Assembly: GCF_009735685.1 (NCBI RefSeq)
Contig: NZ_WHPN01000426.1
Coordinates: 1 to 64,000 of the forward strand
DNA length: 64,000 nucleotides
From: Streptomyces lycii
GTDB lineage: Bacteria; Actinomycetota; Actinomycetes; Streptomycetales; Streptomycetaceae
Direction of reading: 5' to 3'
Shown: in pieces, positions 48,024 to 55,571 of the stretch
How the letters are laid out: each line of letters opens with the position of its first letter
Numbering within the stretch: position 1 is the stretch's first letter
Notes under the pieces: generated by a model
Told to the model about the DNA's origin: nothing
Seen by the model: only the letters and a program-made list of their open reading frames with translations
Databases searched by the model: none
Translations under genes and position numbers: made by a program

Positions 48024-48914
48024 GTGAGCACCGCACCCCTCGCCTTCCTCAAGGGACACGGCACGGAGAACGACTTCGTCATCCTGCCCGACCCCGGCAA
48101 CGCCCTGGAGCTGTCCCCGTCCGCCGTCGCCCGGCTGTGCGACCGGCGGGCCGGCATCGGCGGCGACGGGCTGCTGCACGTCGTGCGCTCCGCCGCACAC
48201 CCGGAGGCGGCCGCGATGGCCGGCGAGGCCGAGTGGTTCATGGACTACCGCAACGGCGACGGCAGCGTCGCCGAGATGTGCGGCAACGGCGTCCGGGTCT
48301 TCGCCCGGTACCTCCAGCGGGCCGGGCTCGCGGCCGAGGGCGACCTCGCCGTCGCCACCCGCGCGGGAGTGCGCCGGGTGCACATCGCGAAGGCGGGACC
48401 CGACGGGACGCCCGGCGAGATCACCGTCGGCATGGGGCGGGCACTGCTCCCCGGCGGAGAGGTGACGGTGTCCGTCGGGGACGGGACCCGGCCCGCGCGC
48501 AACGTCAACATGGGCAACCCGCACGCCGTGGTCTTCGTGTCCGACCTCGCCGAGGCCGGTGATCTGCACACCGCGCCCGAGGTCCGCCCGGCGAGCGCCT
48601 ACCCCGACGGCACGAACGTCGAGTTCGTCGCCGACCGCGGCCGCCGGCACGTGGCGATGCGCGTGCACGAGCGGGGCTCCGGGGAGACCCGCTCCTGCGG
48701 CACCGGCGCCTGCGCCGTCATGGTCGCCGCCGCCCGCCGGGACGGCGCGGACCCCGCGGTCAGCGGCCGCCCCGAGACGTACGCCGTGGACCTGCCCGGC
48801 GGACGGCTGACGGTCACCGAGCGGCCGGACGGCGAGATCGAGATGACCGGGCCCGCCGAAATCGTCGCCGAGGGCACCTTGGACCCGGACTGGCTCGCAA
48901 TCGCATTCGCCTGA
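48024..48914 (+). CDS. dapF: Diaminopimelate epimerase DapF
   Basis: This 296-residue PLP-independent epimerase converts LL- to meso-diaminopimelate for lysine and peptidoglycan synthesis. Both catalytic cysteines are present: EMCGNGVR in the N-terminal half and SCGTGACA in the C-terminal half. FLKGHGTENDFV at the start and NMGNPHAV are also typical. Length fits the family. Confidence 0.96.
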   Translation: MSTAPLAFLKGHGTENDFVILPDPGNALELSPSAVARLCDRRAGIGGDGLLHVVRSAAHPEAAAMAGEAEWFMDYRNGDGSVAEMCGNGVRVFARYLQRAGLAAEGDLAVATRAGVRRVHIAKAGPDGTPGEITVGMGRALLPGGEVTVSVGDGTRPARNVNMGNPHAVVFVSDLAEAGDLHTAPEVRPASAYPDGTNVEFVADRGRRHVAMRVHERGSGETRSCGTGACAVMVAAARRDGADPAVSGRPETYAVDLPGGRLTVTERPDGEIEMTGPAEIVAEGTLDPDWLAIAFA

Positions 48915-49098
48915 GCTTTCGCTCGAACGGGTGATGTCATTCACTCCGGGCGGGCGCGGTTCGGCGGTGCCTGACGGGGCCGGTAGCATCAAGCACCGGC
49001 CTGGACGACCGTTCGGACGTCCGGGGGAGCGCGGCACTGCCGCGGCGGGCCCTCGCCCGGAAGAACCCCAGCACGCCGGTCTGCAGCCGGAGGTGCCC

Positions 49099-51102
49099 AT
49101 GTGCGAAGAGGCCGTGAAACCAGCTTCTCCCCGCAGGCGCGGCCGCCCGCGCGTCGAGCTGCGCAGACTCGGCCGCGCCGCCCTCCTCGGCCCCGCCGCC
49201 CGGCACCGGGTGCCGGACGCCATCGAGCACGTCGCGAAGGCGCACCGCGCCCACCACCCGGGCGCCGATCTGGAACCGCTGCGCCGCGCGTACCTCCTCG
49301 CCGAGTCCTCGCACCGCGGCCAGACCCGCAAGAGCGGCGAGCCGTACATCACCCACCCGCTGGCCGTGACCCTGATCCTCGCCGAGCTGGGCGCCGAGAC
49401 GACCACCCTGACCGCCTCCCTGCTGCACGACACGGTCGAGGACACGGCGGTGACGCTCGCCCAGGTCGGCGGGGAGTTCGGCGAGGAGGTGCGCTTCCTC
49501 GTCGACGGGGTCACCAAGCTGGAGAAGGTCGAGTACGGTTCCGCCGCCGAACCGGAGACGTTCCGCAAGATGCTGGTCGCCACGGGCAACGACGTCCGGG
49601 TCATGTCGATCAAGCTCGCGGACCGGCTGCACAACATGCGGACCCTGGGCGTCATGCGCCGCGAGAAGCAGGTACGGATCGCCGAGGTCACCCGGGACGT
49701 GCTCATCCCGCTGGCCGACCGGCTCGGTGTCCAGGCGCTCAAGACCGAGCTGGAGGACCTGGTCTTCGCGGTCCTGCAGCCCGAGGACTGCGCCCGCGCC
49801 CGCGCCGTCGCGCGGGAGCACGCCGTCGGCGCGGGCCCGCTGTCCGCCGCCGCCGAGCAGATCCGCGCCGTGCTGCGCGAGGCGGGCATCACCGCCGAGG
49901 TCCTGATCCGCCCCCGGCACCTCGTCTCCGTCCACCGCGTCGGGCTCAAACGCGGCGGGCTGACCGCCACCGACCTGGGCCGGCTGCTGGTGCTCGTCAC
50001 CGAGGACGCCGACTGCTACGCGGTCCTCGGCGAGCTGCACACCTGCTTCACCCCGGTGATCTCGGAGTTCAAGGACTTCATCGCGACACCCAAGTTCAAC
50101 CTCTACCAGTCCCTGCACACGGCCGTCGTCGCCCGGTCCGGCGGTGAGGTCGCCGAGGTGCTCATCCGGACCCGCCGGATGCACCGGGTGGCAGAGGCGG
50201 GCGTCGTCGCGCTCGGCAACCCCTACGCCCCGGGCACCGACGGCGCGCCGTCCGCGGACACCGCGGACGGCGAGCGGGCCGATCCCACCCGGCCCGGCTG
50301 GCTCTCCCGGCTGCTCGACTGGCAGCAGGCCACCCCCGACCCGGACGCCTTCTGGGCCTCGCTGCGCGCCGACCTCGCCGAGGACCGCGAGATCACCGTC
50401 TTCCACGGCGCGGGCCGAACGCTCGCACTCCCGGCGGGCTCCAGCTGTGTGGACGCCGCCTACGCCCTGCACGGCGACGCGGCGCACACCTGCATCGGCG
50501 CCCGGGTCAACGGCCGGCTCGCGGCGCTGGGCACCGTGCTCGCCGACGGGGACGCGCTGGACCTGCTGATGGCCCAGGACCCGGCCGCCGGGCCGTCCCC
50601 GGAGTGGCTGGAGCACGCCCGTACGCCCGCCGCGCGGATCGCCATCAGCGGCTGGCTCCGGGCCCATCCCGCCGTGCCCGCGGGGCCGGACGCGGCCGGG
50701 CCCGCGGCTCCGGGCGCGGTCACCCGCGGCCAGGCCCCGCCGGTGGCCGGTTCGGCGCGCTCCGGTGCGGCGCGGGACGCGGCTCCGCCCGGTGCCGCCG
50801 GCCCCGGCGGCCGGATCACCCTCCTCGCCGAGGCCTTCGGCGGCCCGCACCTGCTCGCGGACCTCACGGAGGCCATCGCCCGGGAAGGCGCGGCCGTCGT
50901 CTCCGCGGAGGTCGAGCCCCCGCACGAACAGCGCGTACGGCATACGTACACGGTCGAGCTGACGGACCCCGCCGGGCTCCCGTCGCTGATCCGCGCCATG
51001 CGCGACGTCCCCGGCGTGTACGACGTCAGCCGCGTCCGGTGGCCGGCCGGCGGTGCCGCACCGGTCCGGGTGACGGAGCCGCCGGCCGGCGCGGTCACCT
51101 GA
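49099..51102 (+). CDS. rshA: RshA-like RelA/SpoT homologue
   Basis: This 667-residue protein has an HD hydrolase domain (HRGQTRKSGEPYITHPLAV in part, SLLHDTVEDT with the HD-ED residues, KLADRLHNMRTL), a (p)ppGpp synthetase-like domain, a TGS domain (about 430-490) and a C-terminal ACT domain. KDFIATPKFNLYQSLHT of the synthetase is well kept, but the preceding loop, usually DLVGIRVLV, reads DLGRLLVLV, and the AAHW-type end of the domain is lost. It is the second, divergent RSH of Streptomyces (RshA) rather than the main RelA. ATG 49099 has GGAGGTG at good spacing; the frame is open further upstream without homology. hflX follows after 132 bp. Confidence 0.9.
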   Translation: MCEEAVKPASPRRRGRPRVELRRLGRAALLGPAARHRVPDAIEHVAKAHRAHHPGADLEPLRRAYLLAESSHRGQTRKSGEPYITHPLAVTLILAELGAETTTLTASLLHDTVEDTAVTLAQVGGEFGEEVRFLVDGVTKLEKVEYGSAAEPETFRKMLVATGNDVRVMSIKLADRLHNMRTLGVMRREKQVRIAEVTRDVLIPLADRLGVQALKTELEDLVFAVLQPEDCARARAVAREHAVGAGPLSAAAEQIRAVLREAGITAEVLIRPRHLVSVHRVGLKRGGLTATDLGRLLVLVTEDADCYAVLGELHTCFTPVISEFKDFIATPKFNLYQSLHTAVVARSGGEVAEVLIRTRRMHRVAEAGVVALGNPYAPGTDGAPSADTADGERADPTRPGWLSRLLDWQQATPDPDAFWASLRADLAEDREITVFHGAGRTLALPAGSSCVDAAYALHGDAAHTCIGARVNGRLAALGTVLADGDALDLLMAQDPAAGPSPEWLEHARTPAARIAISGWLRAHPAVPAGPDAAGPAAPGAVTRGQAPPVAGSARSGAARDAAPPGAAGPGGRITLLAEAFGGPHLLADLTEAIAREGAAVVSAEVEPPHEQRVRHTYTVELTDPAGLPSLIRAMRDVPGVYDVSRVRWPAGGAAPVRVTEPPAGAVT

Positions 51103-51234
51103 GCGGGCGGGAAACCGCGTGACGGCCGGGGTGGGCCGTGGGACCATCGTCGGGTCGGCGCGGCCGGTGCCGGGGAATCTCCCGGGCCCTCCGGGCGTTC
51201 TCCCGACAGGACATCCCATCGACGTAAGGATCCA

Positions 51235-52734
51235 ATGACCGCCTCTTCCCCTTCCCAGGACGCCCAGAATTTCCCGCAGAATCTCTCGGCGAGTCTCAGG
51301 GCCGACGCTCTGATGGAAGAGGATGTCGCCCGGGATTACGGGACCGAGGGCCACGACGGCGAGCAGTACGACCGCTCCGACCGTGCGGCGCTGCGACGCG
51401 TCGTGGGCCTGTCCACCGAGCTGGAGGACGTCACCGAGGTCGAGTACCGGCAGCTCCGCCTGGAGCGCGTCGTGCTCGTCGGCGTCTGGACCTCGGGCAC
51501 CGTGGACGACGCCGAGAACAGCCTCGCGGAGCTGGCCGCGCTCGCCGAGACCGCCGGAGCCGTGGTCCTCGACGGTGTCATCCAGCGCCGTGACAAGCCC
51601 GACCCCGCCACGTACATCGGATCCGGCAAGGCGCTGGAGCTGCGCGACGTGGTGCTGGAGACCGGGGCCGACACCGTGGTCTGCGACGGTGAGCTGTCCC
51701 CGGGCCAGCTGATCCACCTGGAGGACGTCGTCAAGGTCAAGGTGGTCGACCGCACCGCCCTGATCCTCGACATCTTCGCCCAGCACGCCAAGTCCCGCGA
51801 GGGCAAGGCACAGGTCTCGCTGGCACAGATGCAGTACATGCTGCCGAGGCTGCGCGGCTGGGGCCAGTCGCTGTCCCGGCAGATGGGTGGCGGTGGCTCC
51901 GGTTCCTCCGGTGGCGGCATGGCCACCCGCGGCCCCGGTGAGACCAAGATCGAGACCGACCGGCGGCGGATCCGCGAGAAGATGGCGAAGATGCGCCGGG
52001 AGATCGCGGAGATGAAGACCGGCCGCGACATCAAGCGGCAGGAACGCCGCCGCAACAAGGTGCCCTCGGTCGCCATCGCCGGATACACCAACGCCGGCAA
52101 GTCGTCGCTGCTGAACCGGCTCACCGGCGCGGGTGTGCTGGTGGAGAACGCCCTGTTCGCCACCCTGGACCCGACCGTGCGCCGCGCCGAGACCCCCAGC
52201 GGGCGGCTCTACACCCTGGCCGACACCGTCGGCTTCGTCCGGCACCTGCCGCACCACCTGGTCGAGGCGTTCCGGTCCACGATGGAGGAGGTCGGCGACT
52301 CCGATCTCATCCTGCACGTCGTGGACGGCTCGCACCCGGTCCCGGAGGAGCAGCTGGCCGCCGTGCGCGAGGTCATCCGTGACGTCGGCGCGGTGGACGT
52401 GCCGGAGATCGTGGTGATCAACAAGGCGGACGCGGCGGACCCGCTGGTCCTCCAGCGGCTGCTGCGCACCGAGAAGCACGCCATCGCGGTGTCGGCCCGC
52501 ACCGGCCGGGGCATCGACGAGCTGCTCGCGCTGATCGACGAGGAACTGCCGCGGCCGCAGGTCGAGATCGAGGCGCTCGTGCCGTACACCCGGGGCGGTC
52601 TGGTCTCGCGGGTGCACGCCGACGGAGAGGTGATCTCCGAGGAGCACACGGGCGACGGCACCCTGCTCAAGGCGCGGGTGCACGCGGAGCTGGCGGCCGA
52701 GCTGGAGCCGTACGTCCTCGCCGGGCAGCGCTGA
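51235..52734 (+). CDS. hflX: HflX-family ribosome-associated GTPase
   Basis: This 499-residue GTPase has the N-terminal HflX domain (YIGSGKALELRDVV, VKVVDRTALILDIFAQHAKSREG in parts), a Gly/Ser-rich linker, and a G domain with Walker A GYTNAGKSS, DTVGFVRHLP and NKAD. HflX binds the 50S subunit and rescues or splits stalled ribosomes, for example after heat or antibiotic stress. AAGGA precedes the ATG. Confidence 0.94.
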   Translation: MTASSPSQDAQNFPQNLSASLRADALMEEDVARDYGTEGHDGEQYDRSDRAALRRVVGLSTELEDVTEVEYRQLRLERVVLVGVWTSGTVDDAENSLAELAALAETAGAVVLDGVIQRRDKPDPATYIGSGKALELRDVVLETGADTVVCDGELSPGQLIHLEDVVKVKVVDRTALILDIFAQHAKSREGKAQVSLAQMQYMLPRLRGWGQSLSRQMGGGGSGSSGGGMATRGPGETKIETDRRRIREKMAKMRREIAEMKTGRDIKRQERRRNKVPSVAIAGYTNAGKSSLLNRLTGAGVLVENALFATLDPTVRRAETPSGRLYTLADTVGFVRHLPHHLVEAFRSTMEEVGDSDLILHVVDGSHPVPEEQLAAVREVIRDVGAVDVPEIVVINKADAADPLVLQRLLRTEKHAIAVSARTGRGIDELLALIDEELPRPQVEIEALVPYTRGGLVSRVHADGEVISEEHTGDGTLLKARVHAELAAELEPYVLAGQR

Positions 52735-52765
52735 CGCCCTCCGCCCGCGGAGGACACGGCGGGGC

Positions 52766-52817
52766 GCAGCGCATGAAGGTGCCGCGCACGAGCAGCGCAT
52801 GAAGGTGCCGCGCACGA
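52766..52817. repeat. Perfect 26-bp tandem repeat after hflX
   Basis: Positions 52766-52791 and 52792-52817 are identical, and the second copy runs into the hflX terminator stem. Confidence 0.9.
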
Positions 52818-52853
52818 AGGCGCCTCCCGGTTTCGGGAGGCCGCCTTCGTGCG
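52811..52853 (+). terminator. Terminator of hflX
   Basis: A 19-bp stem with one bulged base (52811-52829 with 52834-52853) encloses the loop GTTT, 76 nt after the hflX stop codon. Its left arm overlaps the end of the 26-bp tandem repeat. Confidence 0.8.
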
Positions 52854-52880
52854 CGTGAGGTGACGTGCCCCGCGCAGCCG

Positions 52881-52921
52881 AGAGGCCCGCCCCTCACCGT
52901 TCACGGTGGGGGCGGGCCTCT
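52881..52921 (-). terminator. Terminator of the convergent peptidase gene
   Basis: A 19-bp stem with one bulge (52881-52900 with 52903-52921) lies 56 nt beyond the peptidase stop on the minus strand. It may act in both directions. Confidence 0.75.
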
Positions 52922-52976
52922 TCCGCGCGCTTGGCGCCCGGTGGCCGGCGGCGCGGGCAGCGCCGGGTTCCGCCGG

Positions 52977-54140
52977 TTACGGCGCGAACTTCTCGCTGAC
53001 GCCGTCGAAGACCGACTTGGCCCCGTCACCGAGATGCGGGCCCGCCAGCCAGCCGGCGTTCACCGGTCCGATCGAGGTGTTCGACAGCAGCGCCGTCTCG
53101 CCGCCGACCTTCGCGAACCAGCCGCCGCCGGACGAACCACCGGTCATGGTGCAGCCGATCCGGTACATCGTGGGCTGCGCCGCGGACAGCGAGAGACGGC
53201 CCGGGGTGTCGACGCAGCTGTGCATCTTCACGCCGTCGAACGGCGGCGCCGCCGGGTAGCCCCAGGCGCCCATCGAGTCGATGTCCTTCACCGCGGGGGC
53301 GTCGAACGCGACGGGCAGCGCGGTCCCGACCGTCTCCTCCAGGGACTTGCCGCCGCTGTTCTCCGGCTTCACGTGCAGCACGGCGTAGTCGTGCGGCGCT
53401 CCCGCGCCGCCCTCGGCGGCTCCCTCGGAGATCCACTCCTGGGACGTCGACGCCCAGTCGGACCACCAGATGCCGTACGGGGCGACCTCCTCGCGCGGCG
53501 TGTTCGCGATCTGCGACGCCTCGGCGCCGTTGTCGTTGTACGACGGCACGAAGACGATGTTGCGGTACCAGCCGCCCTGCTTGCCGGCGTGCACGCAGTG
53601 GCCGGCCGTCCACACCATGTTGGACTTGCCCGGGTTGGCCGGGTCCTTCACCAGGGTGCCGGAGCAGACCATCGAGCCCTTGGGGCCGTCGAAGAACACC
53701 TTGCCCACCGGGGCGGCGTTCTCGTGGTACGGCGTCGCCACCGGCTCCGCCTCGACGGGCTCGGGCACCGGGTCCGTGACGCCCTGGTCGTCGGAGATGT
53801 CCGGCGGCACCGTCTTGTCCGGCTCCTCGGCGTCGCGCATGCGGCCCGGGTCCCAGAGGTCCTCGATGATCGGGTTGATGAAGTCGTTGGCCTCGCGCAG
53901 CCAGTCGTCCTTCTTCCAGTTGCGCCACTCGCCGTCCCGCCACTGGTCGAGGTCGACGCCCAGTTCCTTGAGCCGCTCGCCGAAGTCGTCGGGGAGCGCG
54001 AGGTCTTCCTGCCCGGTTCCGGCTGAGGAGCCGGAGGAGCCGCCCGCGTCGTCCTCGCCCGGGCCGCACGCGCCGACGGTCAGCGAGAGGACTGCGGTGA
54101 GCGCGGCCGCGGCAAGAGCGGGCCTGCGTATCGATCCCAT
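52977..54140 (-). CDS. Secreted trypsin-like serine peptidase, probable lipoprotein
   Basis: This 387-residue protein has a signal peptide ending in lipobox LTVGAC (Cys25), a Gly/Ser then acidic pro-like region to about residue 150, and an S1-type peptidase domain. The catalytic triad is visible as His in TAGHC, Asp in PHDYAVLHV and Ser in GGSSGGGW. It is predicted to act outside the membrane; the substrate is unknown. GGGAG precedes the ATG. It is divergent from the siderophore operon across 220 bp. Confidence 0.88.
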   Translation of the reverse strand: MGSIRRPALAAAALTAVLSLTVGACGPGEDDAGGSSGSSAGTGQEDLALPDDFGERLKELGVDLDQWRDGEWRNWKKDDWLREANDFINPIIEDLWDPGRMRDAEEPDKTVPPDISDDQGVTDPVPEPVEAEPVATPYHENAAPVGKVFFDGPKGSMVCSGTLVKDPANPGKSNMVWTAGHCVHAGKQGGWYRNIVFVPSYNDNGAEASQIANTPREEVAPYGIWWSDWASTSQEWISEGAAEGGAGAPHDYAVLHVKPENSGGKSLEETVGTALPVAFDAPAVKDIDSMGAWGYPAAPPFDGVKMHSCVDTPGRLSLSAAQPTMYRIGCTMTGGSSGGGWFAKVGGETALLSNTSIGPVNAGWLAGPHLGDGAKSVFDGVSEKFAP

Positions 54141-54360
54141 CGGTGGAACTCCCCGTTGCTCGTCTTCGGTTCTCCGGAACGGTCACGGTGGACCGCTCGG
54201 GCACCCCACTATGCCGGTGCGGGCTAGGACTATCACGAGCGGGTCTCCGGTTCCCGTCCCGCGGCGGGAAATGATCTCGTCGTCGGCCGAATCCTCGCGG
54301 CTCTCCTCCTCGTTGCTACGTAGAGGACCAGAGCGGTGTTCACAGGAGGGCCGATCAGAG

Positions 54361-55434
54361 GTGGCCGTGACCGAGTCTCCCGTGGCGGAGCTGTCCGCCG
54401 GGCAGAGCGGCGTGACGGCGCGCGATCCCGGCGCGCGCTCCCTCCCCGTCGTGCCGGTGCGCGCCCGCGGACTGACGATCGAGGGCGCGGACGGGCGGCG
54501 CTATCTGGACTGCGCGTCCGGCTCGGGCGCGCTGGCCCTCGGGCACAATCACCCGGTGGTGCTCCGGGCGATTCGCTCCGTGCTCGACTCGGGGGCTCCG
54601 CTGCACACCCCGGGGCTGGTGACCGGGGCCGAGGAGGACTTCACCGCCGAACTCCTGCGCACCCTCCCGGCGGGACTCGCCGAACGGGCCCGGGTGCGGT
54701 TCTGCTCCCCGGCGGCGGGCGACCCGGTCCCGGAGGCGCTGCGGCTGGTGGCGGCCGGGGGCCGCCCCGGTACGCTGCTGCGGCCCGTGCGCGGCGACGG
54801 CGGCGTCACGCCCGCCCCGGACGCCCGGGTGCGCGAGCTGCGGGAGCGGACCGCCGCCGCGGGCATCCCGCTGATCGCCGACGAGACGCGGACCGGTGTC
54901 GGCCGGACCGGCGCGTTCTGGGCGGTGGGACACAGCGGCGTCGTGCCCGACGTGATGGTCGTGGCCCGGGCGATCGGCGGCAGCCTGCCGCTGGCCGCCG
55001 TCGTGCACCGCGACGACCTCGTTCCCGGCGCGCCGCAGGACCGCGCGGACAGCTTCCGGGGCAACCAGCTGGCGATGGCCGCGGGCGCCGCGACGCTGGC
55101 GTACGTCCGGGAGAACGGCCTCGCCGCCCGCGCCGCGGACCTCGGCGGGCGGATGCTGCGCCAGCTGCGGGACTTCGCCGCGGGACTGCCCTGCGCCGCC
55201 GACGTGCGGGGCCGCGGGCTGCTGATCGGCATCGCGTTCGCCGCGCCCGGACGCGCCGCCCGGGTGCGGAACGCCTGTCTGCGCCGCGGCCTCATCGTCG
55301 AACTCGCCGGGCGGAAGTCCGGCGTCGTCCTGCTCCTGCCCCCGCTGACCGTCACCGACGAACAGGCCGCCGCGGTCCTGGACCGGCTGACCGATGCCGT
55401 CCAGGCCGAGGCCGCCCTCCGGCACGGCCCCTGA
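54361..55434 (+). CDS. Degenerate class III aminotransferase in siderophore operon
   Basis: This 357-residue protein matches the class III (ornithine/diaminobutyrate-type) aminotransferase fold: DGRRYLDCASGSGALALGHNHP at the start (in parts), PLIADETRTGVGRTGAFWA with the PLP-binding Asp, and FRGNQLAMAAGAATL. Two things are abnormal. The residue that should be the Schiff-base lysine (usually SKAIGG) is Arg203, in VARAIGG, codon CGG at 54967. About 100 residues normally lying between FCSPAAG and the following part (the HGxTxG region) are gone. It therefore should not transaminate. GTG 54361 has AGGAGGG 10 nt upstream. It leads the IucA/IucC operon, so a structural or regulatory role there is possible but unproven. 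Confidence 0.8.
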   Translation: MAVTESPVAELSAGQSGVTARDPGARSLPVVPVRARGLTIEGADGRRYLDCASGSGALALGHNHPVVLRAIRSVLDSGAPLHTPGLVTGAEEDFTAELLRTLPAGLAERARVRFCSPAAGDPVPEALRLVAAGGRPGTLLRPVRGDGGVTPAPDARVRELRERTAAAGIPLIADETRTGVGRTGAFWAVGHSGVVPDVMVVARAIGGSLPLAAVVHRDDLVPGAPQDRADSFRGNQLAMAAGAATLAYVRENGLAARAADLGGRMLRQLRDFAAGLPCAADVRGRGLLIGIAFAAPGRAARVRNACLRRGLIVELAGRKSGVVLLLPPLTVTDEQAAAVLDRLTDAVQAEAALRHGP

Positions 55435-55571
55435 CCCCCGCCGTGCCACCGCCCGCCGGGGAGCGCGCCGGTCACCACCGGACACCCGCCCGGCGCACGG
55501 TGCGGAACCGCTCCGCACCGGGGCCGTCCGGCCCGCCCGACCCCCGACCGCCGCAAAGGAGACCGGCGCCC

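Noticed and set aside
54141-54360. DmdR1/IdeR iron box in front of the siderophore operon
   Set aside because: CTAGGACTATCACG near 54223 resembles only part of the TTAGGTTAGGCTAACCTAA consensus, and the second half does not match. Iron control is likely, but the site was not found.
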